In this document: one piece after another, positions 33,696-42,133 of the stretch
Position numbering within the stretch: position 1 is the first letter of the stretch
Layout of the letters: each line of letters opens with the position of its first letter
Origin: Nitrospira sp. ST-bin5
Lineage (GTDB): Bacteria; Nitrospirota; Nitrospiria; Nitrospirales; Nitrospiraceae
Reading direction: 5' to 3'
Length of the DNA: 64,000 nucleotides
Assembly (NCBI GenBank): GCA_002083555.1
Contig: MSXN01000018.1
Location: forward strand, 37,958 to 101,957
Notes under the pieces: model-generated
Database searches by the model: none
What the model was told of the DNA's origin: nothing
The model's input: the letters and a program-made list of their open reading frames with translations, nothing else
Program-made: the position numbers and the translations under genes

Positions 33696-35161
33696 GGCAG
33701 GTGAAGGGTAAGCGGGTAAGGGTGGGCGGAATCGCAGTGGTCGGCCTGTTCAGTGTATTCATGCTGTCACTCACTGTGACGGCTTGCGCGGGAGGGCCGA
33801 CGCTCAGCGACCCGCGCGCCATGACGTTCAAGCCGGTGGAGTTTATCCCGCCGGAGCCGAATCGCGTGGTCCTCGACAACGGCATGGTCGTGTATCTCCT
33901 CGAAGATCATGAGCTGCCGCTCATTACGGTGACGGCCACGATGAAAACCGGCGCCTGGCTTGATCCGGCAGAGAAGATCGGTCTCGCGTCCCTCACGGGC
34001 GCTCTCATGCGGACGGGCGGCGGCGGCGGGCTGACGCCGGAACAGGTGGATGAAGAATTAGAACACTTCGCCGGGGATGTCGGTGTGTCGATCGGGCACG
34101 AGTCCGGTTCTGCGTCGCTCGATGTGCTGAAAAAGGATCTGAAGCGCGGACTCCGGATTTTCTCCGGTCTGCTCCGGACGCCGGCCTTCGAACCGGCGCG
34201 GGTCGAGATTGCAAAATTGCAGGCGCTTGAGGGCATCCGGCGACGGCAGGACAATCCCGGCTCCGTGGTGGGGCGAGAGTTCATGAAGTTGTTGTACGGC
34301 CCCGACCATCCGTCCGCACGTGAAACATCCATCGCGTCGGTCACCGGCATCACCCGTGACGATCTCGTGGCCTTTCACCGGAGCACGATCCATCCTAACG
34401 GCATCATTTTGGGGGTGACCGGTGATTTCCAGAAAGCGGACATGCTGGCGGCGTTGCGCGAGGTGTTCGGAGATTGGGCCAAGGGAACGGTACCGGAACT
34501 GAAGATTGCCGATGTGCCGGACAGTCAGAGCGCAACGCCGGCCATCCGTTTCGTCAATAAAGAGACCTCGCAGACGCATATGCGGGTCGGTCATCTCACG
34601 ATCCGTGAAAATGATCCGGATTACGTGGCCCTGGCGATCGCCAACGATATCCTGGGAGGGAGTTCTTTCCGGAGCCGGCTCTTCAACGATGTGCGCACGA
34701 AGCGCGGGCTGGCCTATTCGGTGGGCAGCCGTCTGATGGCGGGCGTGCATGATCAAGGCGTCTGGCTCATGCGGGCGGAGACCAAGCAGGTCTCCACGCA
34801 GGAAGTGGTGAGCCGGTTCATCGCCAATATCGAACGGATGCGGACGGAGCTGGTCACGGACCAGGAGCTAGCCGAGGCGAAAGAGGCCTACGTGAATTCG
34901 TTCGTCTTTTCGTTCAGCAGCCCCTCGGCGATCGTCAGCCGGCTCGTGGAGCTGGAGAACGACGGATTGCCCAAGGATTTTCTTCAGCAGGTACGGGAGA
35001 AAGTGGTCAAGCTGACCAAGGAAGACGTGCTGGTGGCGGCGAAGAAACATCTGCATCCGGACCGATTGAAAATCATCGCCGTCGGCTCCGGCGACACGCT
35101 GCCGAAAGTGCTCTCGACGTTTGGGGAAGTGAAAGAGATCAAGCTGAGTCCGGAGGGGTGA
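33692..35161 (+). CDS. M16-family protein lacking the zinc motif
   Basis: A 489-residue partner of the preceding peptidase. A lipoprotein-like signal ends in VTAC, so it is probably membrane-anchored. The HxxEH helix is replaced by GLASLTGALMRTGG, so it cannot bind catalytic zinc, but the substrate-binding RGLAYSVGSR segment is intact. This matches the active/inactive subunit pairs known for mitochondrial processing peptidase and bacterial M16B pairs. The start overlaps the upstream stop by 4 bp. The pair probably degrades peptides in the periplasm. Confidence 0.88.
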   Translation: MRQVKGKRVRVGGIAVVGLFSVFMLSLTVTACAGGPTLSDPRAMTFKPVEFIPPEPNRVVLDNGMVVYLLEDHELPLITVTATMKTGAWLDPAEKIGLASLTGALMRTGGGGGLTPEQVDEELEHFAGDVGVSIGHESGSASLDVLKKDLKRGLRIFSGLLRTPAFEPARVEIAKLQALEGIRRRQDNPGSVVGREFMKLLYGPDHPSARETSIASVTGITRDDLVAFHRSTIHPNGIILGVTGDFQKADMLAALREVFGDWAKGTVPELKIADVPDSQSATPAIRFVNKETSQTHMRVGHLTIRENDPDYVALAIANDILGGSSFRSRLFNDVRTKRGLAYSVGSRLMAGVHDQGVWLMRAETKQVSTQEVVSRFIANIERMRTELVTDQELAEAKEAYVNSFVFSFSSPSAIVSRLVELENDGLPKDFLQQVREKVVKLTKEDVLVAAKKHLHPDRLKIIAVGSGDTLPKVLSTFGEVKEIKLSPEG

Positions 35162-35169
35162 AGGGGAGT

Positions 35170-35290
35170 GACCGTCTCGACGGGGATCGTGCGTTTGCTC
35201 GCGCCCCGCGCACGCAAGATGCGATTCTAGGCGATAACGGGCGGTGCTCGGTGCATGCGCGCAATGCGCACGATCCCCGCCAAGACGGTC
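35170..35290. repeat. Large intergenic inverted repeat, 24-nt arms
   Basis: Arms 35170-35193 and 35267-35290 are complementary at 21 of 24 positions; the only difference is a central triplet (CGA against CCA on the same strand). The 73-nt interior has further short stems such as CGCG/CGCG near 35201-35211. It fills the gap between the M16 pair and the XRE-metallo-beta-lactamase gene and could form a very stable RNA stem or a cruciform. Confidence 0.75.
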
Positions 35291-35338
35291 TTGGGGCGAA
35301 TGGGATAAGAAGGACAAGGAACGGAGTGATGGTTTGGC

Positions 35339-36181
35339 ATGCCATTAGAAGATGAGCTCTGCGACATTCTGAAAAAGTCCCGCATCGGCCAGGGGATATC
35401 CGTGGTTGATTTGGCGAAGATGACGGGTTTGCCGGGTGGCGATATCACCGCACTGGAACGGGGCGATCAGCCGCGTGATCGCACAGAGGTGCGGGCGTTG
35501 GCCATGGCCTTAGGTCTGCGGGCCGAACCGCTCGCGCAGATTGCGATCGAGCAATGGGAGCCGGTTGCCCAGCGCCGGCCCGTCTGGGTGGAGACGATCC
35601 ACGGCTCGATTAACGGGTACGGCGTACAGGGCTATGTCGTGCATGATGACGATGAGGCGTTGCTGATCGATACGGCCTACAATGCGCCGGCGATGATCGA
35701 GTTTCTCTCCAAGCATCGCTTGAGTCTCGTCGGGATTTGCCTCACCCATGGTCATGCGGATCATGCCGATGGCATCGAACAGATTCTCCAGTTCCATCCG
35801 GCACCGGTCTATCTTGGAGCCGAGGACGTGGAGTTGCTCGGCTGGCGGCCGCCTCAGTCGCAGTTGATGACGCCGGTTCATGGTCAGACCATTGCCGTCG
35901 GCCGCCTGGTGGTTCATTGCTTGATGACGCCGGGCCATACCGCCGGCGGGATCTGCTACCGAGTGGATGATTCACAGACGCCGGTGTGTTTTGTGGGCGA
36001 TACGCTGTTCGCGGGCTCGATCGGCCGCTCGAATCCCGGCACGCTGTATCAGACCCACCTGGCATCCGTCCGGACGACGGTGCTCGGCCTCCCGCCGGAG
36101 TATCGCTTATTGCCGGGGCATGGTCCCGCGACGACCGTCGAAGAAGAATTGGCGCATAACCCTTTCTACGCATCCGCCTAG
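35339..36181 (+). CDS. XRE helix-turn-helix fused to a metallo-beta-lactamase hydrolase
   Basis: A 280-residue fusion. Residues about 1-70 form an XRE/Cro-type HTH (SVVDLAKMTGLPGGDITALE). Residues about 85-270 are a glyoxalase II-like metallo-beta-lactamase domain with THGHADHADG (HxHxDH), TPGHTAGG, FVGDTLFAGSIGR and LLPGHGP. All metal ligands are present. Similar hydrolase domains act on glutathione thioesters or persulfides. The fusion suggests a metabolite-responsive regulator or an enzyme with a dimerising HTH. The M50 gene follows by 8 bp. Confidence 0.83.
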   Translation: MPLEDELCDILKKSRIGQGISVVDLAKMTGLPGGDITALERGDQPRDRTEVRALAMALGLRAEPLAQIAIEQWEPVAQRRPVWVETIHGSINGYGVQGYVVHDDDEALLIDTAYNAPAMIEFLSKHRLSLVGICLTHGHADHADGIEQILQFHPAPVYLGAEDVELLGWRPPQSQLMTPVHGQTIAVGRLVVHCLMTPGHTAGGICYRVDDSQTPVCFVGDTLFAGSIGRSNPGTLYQTHLASVRTTVLGLPPEYRLLPGHGPATTVEEELAHNPFYASA

Positions 36182-36189
36182 GAGCGCGC

Positions 36190-37116
36190 ATGAACGGCGA
36201 CCAGCAGGATGTGGACGCCGACGATGCCGATGAATTCGAAGAATCGACATTTTCGCGCTACCTCCTTCCGATCGGCCTGTTCTGTCTGACGGTCTTTACC
36301 ACGCTGTGGGCCGGTGCTTATCAAGACCATCCCAATTTGTTTCATCCCTTTCGCGGAGCCTGGGAGTTGCTCACAGAGCGGCCCGGTGAACTGGTCAACG
36401 GGATTCCCTTTGCGGCCACGCTGCTCCTGATTCTCGTCACCCACGAACTGGCACACTATGTCTACTCGAAGCGGCATCGTGTTCCGGCGTCGCTCCCGTT
36501 GTTCATTCCAGGGTTGCCGCTGTTAGTAGGAACATTTGGAGCGATCATTCGTGTGCGTGGTCAAATCGTAGAGCGGAAGGCCCTCTTCGATATCGGGATC
36601 TCCGGACCGTTGGCAGGATTTGCCGTGGCGCTCGTGGCGCTCGTTGTCGGATTGCATTGGTCGCAGGTGGAGGTGGGGATCAGTTCGGCCAGTCCTTTTT
36701 ATGTCGGGCGATCCATCCTCATTGATTGGTGCATCTCCCTTGTCTTGGGGGATCTGCCGAGAGGGGCGAGTGTCAATCTCCATCCGATCGCTGAGGCGGC
36801 CTGGTTCGGACTCTTCGTGACCTGTTTAAACCTGATTCCTATCGGGCAACTTGACGGGGGCCATGTCGCCTACGCTCTCTGGGGCGGGAGGCAGCGAACC
36901 ATCGCCTTCTGGGTCATTCCCGTCCTTCTGGTGCTTGGCTATCTCGGCTGGCAGGGCTGGTGGTTGTGGGTGTTCCTCTCGACACTTCTTGGAGTGGGCC
37001 ATCCGCCGATCCCTGATCCAGCTTCGCCGCTGGGCTTGGCGCGAACCTGGCTTGGGCGCGCGACCGTCCTTCTCTTCCTCCTCATCTTCACACCGTTCCC
37101 CATCGTCGTCCGCTGA
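36190..37116 (+). CDS. M50 site-2-type membrane metalloprotease
   Basis: A 308-residue polytopic protein. The zinc helix THELAHYVYSKRH (HExxH) and the distal ligand motif GQLDGGHVAYAL match S2P/M50 proteases, which cut transmembrane segments of substrates. A soluble acidic N-terminus of about 20 residues precedes the first helix; no PDZ domain is seen. AGGAG lies 5 nt before ATG 36190. This resembles the plant EGY and cyanobacterial S2P subgroup. Substrate unknown. Confidence 0.87.
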   Translation: MNGDQQDVDADDADEFEESTFSRYLLPIGLFCLTVFTTLWAGAYQDHPNLFHPFRGAWELLTERPGELVNGIPFAATLLLILVTHELAHYVYSKRHRVPASLPLFIPGLPLLVGTFGAIIRVRGQIVERKALFDIGISGPLAGFAVALVALVVGLHWSQVEVGISSASPFYVGRSILIDWCISLVLGDLPRGASVNLHPIAEAAWFGLFVTCLNLIPIGQLDGGHVAYALWGGRQRTIAFWVIPVLLVLGYLGWQGWWLWVFLSTLLGVGHPPIPDPASPLGLARTWLGRATVLLFLLIFTPFPIVVR

Positions 37117-37203
37117 GGGGGAGCCGGGACTGGGATCCGGCCTCACGATGGCGATTTGCGGCAAATTCTTGTCGGATCGTCCGGTTGGCCCTAGCATGCA
37201 GAC

Positions 37204-37968
37204 ATGGAGTCGACAGAGGCACAGGCTGGATTATGCCCCAAGTGTCACACCGATCGATCGGAAGACGAGACGGAGTGTGCGAAGTGCGGAATCATTTTCG
37301 CTAAGTATCGCCCTCTGCCCATTCGGCAATCTGAGGCACTTGCCGGCGCGCCTGCCGAACCGGCTGGTTCAGAATCTTCCTGGCGGGTGACGGCCAACCA
37401 GTGGTTGATCGAAACCGACGTGGCGGCCGATCCCATGACCTTGTATGGGCGGGCGGTCGTTTTCCTGGGGCTCCTCTGGTGGGGGCGGATCTTTATCATG
37501 ACGCCGCTGGAAACCAACTGCACCGGCGAATCGTTTCTCCATCTGATCAACCTGCCGTTTCACGAAGCCGGGCATCTGATCTTTAGTCCGTTCGGCCGCT
37601 TCATGATGATTCTCGGCGGAAGTCTTGGGCAAGTGCTGATGCCGATGATCTGTCTGGGTACCTTCCTTATCAAGACGCGCGATCCCTTCGGCGCCTCGGT
37701 CGCGCTCTGGTGGACAGCCGAAAGCCTTATGGACCTGGCGCCCTATATCAATGATGCGCGTGATATGGAGCTAATCTTACTAGGAGGCGTGACCGGCAAA
37801 GAAACCGATGGCCATGATTGGAACAATCTGCTGACGATGACGGGTCTGCTGCAGTGGGACCACCGATTGGCCCATCTTGCCTACAACATCGGAATTCTTC
37901 TGATGCTCGTGTCATTTACCTGGGGTGGAGTCATCCTGGCGCGCCACTATCAGCGACAACGTGGATGA
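37204..37968 (+). CDS. Zinc-ribbon membrane protein with HEAGH motif
   Basis: A 254-residue protein. Residues about 10-36 form a zinc ribbon (LCPKC...CAKCGIIFAKY). The rest has four or so membrane segments with NLPFHEAGHLIF, a HExxH-type motif, and later a conserved DWNNLL and HRLAHLAYN. The layout resembles M50-like peptidases, but the second metal ligand is not obvious, so proteolysis is an inference. It follows the true M50 protease by 87 bp. Confidence 0.68.
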   Translation: MESTEAQAGLCPKCHTDRSEDETECAKCGIIFAKYRPLPIRQSEALAGAPAEPAGSESSWRVTANQWLIETDVAADPMTLYGRAVVFLGLLWWGRIFIMTPLETNCTGESFLHLINLPFHEAGHLIFSPFGRFMMILGGSLGQVLMPMICLGTFLIKTRDPFGASVALWWTAESLMDLAPYINDARDMELILLGGVTGKETDGHDWNNLLTMTGLLQWDHRLAHLAYNIGILLMLVSFTWGGVILARHYQRQRG

Positions 37969-38023
37969 GGCGAGCGTCGTCCCTCCTCACGCGTCTCCAT
38001 CGCCTTGCGTCTTGCCCGATCAG

Positions 38024-38623
38024 CTATTTAGCTTTCAGTCTGGATTGATGCAGAAATGGCGGACCCAACGGCACGAGCTGATGGCCGGTGAAGGCTTGCG
38101 TCAGGCTGGCGACGGCGTGATAGAAGGCCATCAAGCCGACGACGATATGGAGCAGGCCGGGGAGGGTCTCTCCGATCATGTCGAGCCGGGCCAAGACGGT
38201 GGAGGAAAATGTGATCGTGATGATGACATGGAGGATGCAGAGGGTGGCGTTGCGATAGGCGGTGAGATAGGTCATCACCAGGGAGAAGGCCGCATACACA
38301 AAATTAATCGGGGCAAAGAGCACCATGTCCATATGGAAGGACGTGCCTTCGCTGACCAGCTTGGCAATGGAGACGGTGAGCCAGAAGAACCCGTACATGG
38401 TTAGCGCGGTGCCGCCGAGTTGTTCGTGATAGCGGATATCGGTAATACCCGCCAGGATCTGCACGATCCCTCCGAAGATCAACGCGATGACCAGCGTGCC
38501 GACTCTATTGGAATCGGGGATGCCGCCGAGTTGGGCTACGCCCAGCGTCAAGGCTCCGACCGCGAGACCGAACAATCCGATCGCCAATACGTCGATTCGC
38601 CGGTGATGCTCCACATCGCTCAT
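38024..38623 (-). CDS. SatP/GPR1-FUN34-YaaH acetate transporter family protein
   Basis: A 199-residue protein with six predicted membrane helices. LGLxxxGLTT-like first helix (GLFGLAVGALTLGVAQLG), FGGIVQILAGITDIRYHE and the aromatic-rich YGFFWLTVS region fit the AceTr family, which moves acetate or succinate with protons. The family's NPAPL motif is not evident near the N-terminus, so specificity may differ. AAGGAGG lies 6 nt before the ATG at 38623. Confidence 0.8.
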   Translation of the reverse strand: MSDVEHHRRIDVLAIGLFGLAVGALTLGVAQLGGIPDSNRVGTLVIALIFGGIVQILAGITDIRYHEQLGGTALTMYGFFWLTVSIAKLVSEGTSFHMDMVLFAPINFVYAAFSLVMTYLTAYRNATLCILHVIITITFSSTVLARLDMIGETLPGLLHIVVGLMAFYHAVASLTQAFTGHQLVPLGPPFLHQSRLKAK

Positions 38624-38778
38624 AGACCGCCTCCTTCGATAGATTCAACGTCCAACGATCGCTCCGACCGTTCAAAGCGGCCCCCAGCATGCAACAGGGG
38701 CTATTGAAAAGACAAGCAGGCTCCGGCAGACTGCCCGAATCCATGCTTTTGGAGTGCTGAGAATTGCGGAGGCCGATC

Positions 38779-39264
38779 ATGACGAAGCGCAGATCCGTTC
38801 CTACGAACCTATGGCTTACTGGAGTCGGATTGTCGTTGGCACTATTGACCAACCAGAGTCTTGCCGAGCAGCGAGAGCCTCGATTTGTGCTGATTCTTGA
38901 CGGGGCTGCCGTTAAAGATAGCCAGACTGGATTGATCTGGGAGCAGGAACCGGATCGGGAGCACGATGTGTGGAGCCGTTCGAACGAACGCTGCAGCACG
39001 AAAACCGTCGGTGGACAATCGGGCTGGCGCGGGCCGACGATTGACGAGCTCAAGACGTTGATCGATCCCTCCCAGCATGACCCGGCCTTACCGGCCGGCC
39101 ATCCTTTCACCAATATCAAGTCTGAGATCTATTGGACCTCGACCCCGCACCCGACTGAGGACATCGTGGCCTGGCAGGTCAGCTTCTTCAGCGGCGAACC
39201 GGTCACCGACCAAAAGTCCGGCACCAGACGTATGTGGTGTGTGTTGGACAGGATAAAACCGTAA
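38779..39264 (+). CDS. Exported DUF1566 domain protein, 161 aa
   Basis: A signal peptide (residues about 1-30, ending SLA) precedes one DUF1566 domain: VKDSQTGLIWEQEPD, GWRGPTIDELKTLID and YWTSTPHP are the usual motif order, with paired cysteines. Function of DUF1566 is unknown; it is often found in secreted or surface proteins. GGAGG lies 6 nt before ATG 38779. The porin gene follows by 13 bp. Confidence 0.8.
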   Translation: MTKRRSVPTNLWLTGVGLSLALLTNQSLAEQREPRFVLILDGAAVKDSQTGLIWEQEPDREHDVWSRSNERCSTKTVGGQSGWRGPTIDELKTLIDPSQHDPALPAGHPFTNIKSEIYWTSTPHPTEDIVAWQVSFFSGEPVTDQKSGTRRMWCVLDRIKP

Positions 39265-39277
39265 AGGTATCCGGCGC

Positions 39278-40453
39278 ATGGCCCATCTCGTACTTGTCCT
39301 ATGGGCGGTGCTGGCCGTCCTAGGCGGTCAGGCTCTGGCAGAACCGCTGTCTCCCAGCGAGAGCCCTGCTCCTGCTGCCGAGAGCCCGTCGGATTGGCAT
39401 TACGGCGCCTATCTCGATCTCAGCTACATCGTCAATTTCAACTTTCCCGAGAATCACCTCTGGCGCAGTCGATCTACGGCCTCGCGCCACAATGAACTGG
39501 CGCCCAACATGGGGTATGTCTATGTGCGCAAGGATACCAATGAGGCTTCCCGCTGGGGCATGGAGCTTGGCATTCAGGGAGGATATGACTCGAAAGACTT
39601 CGGGTATCTTCAAGGAGAGCGCAAGGTCGATGGGGCCGACACCTGGCGGCATGTGCAGCGGGCCAACGTTTCTTATCTTGCGCCGGTAGGGAACGGCCTC
39701 ACGATTACCGCCGGCCTCTTCAACAGTCTGATGGGCTATGAGTCGCTCTATGCGAAAGACAACGCGAATTATACCAGGTCGTGGATCGCCGACTATTCGC
39801 CCTACATGATGTTTGGAGTGAACGCCAGGTATCCCGTCAACGAACGATTGACAGTCGCCGCCTTTGTCATCAACGGCTACTTCCATCTCTCCCATCCAAA
39901 CGATCAGCCGTCGTATGGCGGGCAATGGGCATACAAAATGACGCCCCGGTTGACGGCGACGCAAACCCTGTATTGGGGCCCGGATCAAACCAGAACATCG
40001 GTGGAATTCTGGCGGCTCTACGGAAACCATATTCTCGAGTGGAAGGACGACGACCTGACGCTGGCGGTCTCTTACGATGTCGGGACCGAACGTATTGCCG
40101 GCCAGCCCGGCAGCCCCCGGACCTTCGTGATGGGCGGCAACATCGTGGCGAAATGGCACGTGTCCGGCCCCTGGAGCCTCGCGGTCCGTCCGGAACTCTA
40201 CTGGGATCGCAACGGACGATGGACCGGACAGGAACAGTTCGTCAAAGCGCTCACCTCGACGGTGGAGTACAAGGTTCCCTACCGCTGGACCACGGCCATT
40301 GTCAGGCTGGAACACCGGTACGATGAGTCCACCGGCGGAGGAGGCGGATTCTTTCGGAGGGGAGAGATCAGTCCAGGCACCTTGGGATTGGCTCCCGCGC
40401 AACACTTGCTGTTGCTGGGACTGCTCTGGTCATTCGATTCACCGCAGCGTTGA
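39278..40453 (+). CDS. Outer-membrane beta-barrel porin, BBP2 type
   Basis: A 391-residue protein with a signal peptide (cleavage after QALA), a short Pro/Ser-rich linker and many amphipathic strands rich in Tyr and Trp. The motif WHYGAYLDLSYIVNFNFP and the NELAPNMGYVYV segment, then LSYLAPVGNGLTITAGLF, fit the putative beta-barrel porin-2 family. It should sit in the outer membrane and pass small solutes. The last residues (LLWSFDSPQR) lack a terminal Phe, which is slightly unusual. Confidence 0.78.
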   Translation: MAHLVLVLWAVLAVLGGQALAEPLSPSESPAPAAESPSDWHYGAYLDLSYIVNFNFPENHLWRSRSTASRHNELAPNMGYVYVRKDTNEASRWGMELGIQGGYDSKDFGYLQGERKVDGADTWRHVQRANVSYLAPVGNGLTITAGLFNSLMGYESLYAKDNANYTRSWIADYSPYMMFGVNARYPVNERLTVAAFVINGYFHLSHPNDQPSYGGQWAYKMTPRLTATQTLYWGPDQTRTSVEFWRLYGNHILEWKDDDLTLAVSYDVGTERIAGQPGSPRTFVMGGNIVAKWHVSGPWSLAVRPELYWDRNGRWTGQEQFVKALTSTVEYKVPYRWTTAIVRLEHRYDESTGGGGGFFRRGEISPGTLGLAPAQHLLLLGLLWSFDSPQR

Positions 40454-40465
40454 AGGGCGGTGGGG

Positions 40466-41188
40466 TTAGGGGCGTGCGAGTGAGCGCAGGTGTTCGACGA
40501 GTCTTGCGCCGAACGCCTCGATCGCTCGGCCTTTTGCCTCTTTCAGTGCGTCCGCATCTTCCACCAGAACCACGGCGCCGGTGTGTTGTGCCTGACCTTC
40601 AACCATCTGTCCGTCGAGCGTTGTGTCGGTCCGCAGATCCCAGAGAGTGCCGTTGAGGAGGAAGAGCGCATCGATCACGGTGCCGGGGGCCAGCCAGGCA
40701 CCGAGCACTGTCGGGTAGAGAAGGGCGTAGGCGTTGTTATGCCGATCGACTGCGCCGATTCCATCGATGAGCAGGAGCACGTCGATTCCATATCGTGCGG
40801 AGGCCTGGCGCAGTTCCTGGCGGGTGAGGCTCCGTACCGTGGGTTCTGCAAGGACCACGATCTCGCGAAGCACTTGGTCTTTGCGCAACGGAGCGAGATG
40901 TCGCACCAGCTGGTCTTTCTCCGCGCTCAGCCACTCTCCTGAGTGAACTGATTGACGGGTCGGAAATTCCGTGCGAACGAAGTAGAGGCCGAGTCGGAAC
41001 GGACCTGCGAGGGGCGGATGGTGTTCCAGCGCACTCTTGGTCTCGGGGGACGTGCGGTCGCCCTTGCCGACGAGATCCAGGTGCTGCCGCAGAGTGTTCT
41101 GCATCCCGCTCCGGTCAAATTCCGGCCCGGTCGAGCAGGCGGAAAGCACGACGAATAGGATAGGGAGAAACAATCGGCTAGCAGTCAT
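40466..41188 (-). CDS. Putative lipoprotein, 240 aa
   Basis: A lipoprotein signal ends in LSAC at about residue 20. The mature part has mixed alpha-beta character with VLREIVVLAEPTVRSLTRQE, GIDVLLLIDG and a C-terminal helix. I do not recognise the family; the layout recalls periplasmic proteins of the DUF4136/GNA1162 kind, without firm support. ATG 41188 overlaps the upstream dehydrogenase stop as ATGA; a much longer upstream frame is antisense-like and rejected. Confidence 0.7.
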   Translation of the reverse strand: MTASRLFLPILFVVLSACSTGPEFDRSGMQNTLRQHLDLVGKGDRTSPETKSALEHHPPLAGPFRLGLYFVRTEFPTRQSVHSGEWLSAEKDQLVRHLAPLRKDQVLREIVVLAEPTVRSLTRQELRQASARYGIDVLLLIDGIGAVDRHNNAYALLYPTVLGAWLAPGTVIDALFLLNGTLWDLRTDTTLDGQMVEGQAQHTGAVVLVEDADALKEAKGRAIEAFGARLVEHLRSLARP

Positions 41189-42114
41189 GAAGTCCTTGTT
41201 GATGACGGAGTCACGATTACTGTGTCGGAGAGCTCTTCCAGGGCCAGCATGAGCGCATGGGTCCCGCTCCGGCCATGGCCGAGCACCTGCACGCGCTGAT
41301 AGAGCCCATGCACCAATGTCAGCCCGGGCAAGGCGAGGTTCATGCGTTTGGCCTCGTCCAATGCAATGCCCATGTCTTTCACGAAGTGCTCGGCGAAGAA
41401 TCCGGGGTCGAAGTCGCGATGTAGGATTCTGGGGGCCAGGTGATCCAACGTCCAACAGGCTGCGGCGCCTCCACGAATCGATTCAAGCATCTGGGACAGA
41501 TCGAGCCCCGCTTTGAATCCATACAACAGACTTTCACAGACTCCCACCATTGTCCCGGCGATCACGATTTGATTGCAGAGCTTCGTATGTTGTCCGGCTC
41601 CCGGCCCGCCCTGATAGACCATCTTCTTGCCCAGGCATTCGAAGAGCGGACGCAGGCATTCCACCGTTTCACGATTCCCGCCTGTCATGATGGAGAGGGT
41701 CGCGTTTCTGGCACCGACATCCCCGCCTGAGACCGGCGCATCGATCGCCTGGAGTCCCCTGGCTGAGGCGGCGGCCTCGATTTCGCGGGTCAACGCGGGC
41801 TCGGTCGTGGTCATGTCGATCAGGATTGTGCCAGGTCTAGCTCCGGCCAGAACTCCCTCGGGACCGAAGTAGACTTCCCGCACATCGCGAGGAAATCCGA
41901 CCATCGTGATGATGACCGTCGATTGTTCGGCGACGCCGCGCGGACTCTCCTCCCAGGAGGCGCCGCGGTCGAGGAGCGGTTGCGCTTTAGCCTTTGTGCG
42001 GGAAAAGACAGTAACGGCATATCTGGCCTGCAAAAGATGCCCGCACATGGACGCACCCATCACGCCGGTGCCGATCCATCCGATATGACTGTGATCCGGA
42101 GTAATCTGCTGCAT
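41185..42114 (-). CDS. NAD-dependent 3-hydroxyisobutyrate dehydrogenase-like oxidoreductase
   Basis: A 309-residue beta-hydroxyacid dehydrogenase. The Rossmann motif IGWIGTGVMGASMCGHL, the substrate-binding DAPVSGGDVGARNATLSIM and the catalytic-lysine helix QHTKLCNQI are typical. Members reduce or oxidise 3-hydroxyisobutyrate, tartronate semialdehyde or succinic semialdehyde; which applies is not clear. ATG 42114 is chosen over GTG 42150, which would overlap the DUF2207 gene. No good ribosome site precedes either. Confidence 0.85.
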   Translation of the reverse strand: MQQITPDHSHIGWIGTGVMGASMCGHLLQARYAVTVFSRTKAKAQPLLDRGASWEESPRGVAEQSTVIITMVGFPRDVREVYFGPEGVLAGARPGTILIDMTTTEPALTREIEAAASARGLQAIDAPVSGGDVGARNATLSIMTGGNRETVECLRPLFECLGKKMVYQGGPGAGQHTKLCNQIVIAGTMVGVCESLLYGFKAGLDLSQMLESIRGGAAACWTLDHLAPRILHRDFDPGFFAEHFVKDMGIALDEAKRMNLALPGLTLVHGLYQRVQVLGHGRSGTHALMLALEELSDTVIVTPSSTRTS

Positions 42115-42133
42115 AGAGAGGAGAATCGAACCG

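Noticed and set aside
40466..41455. A long N-terminal extension of the 240-residue lipoprotein
   Set aside because: It lies antisense-like within the upstream dehydrogenase gene and would bury the lipobox.
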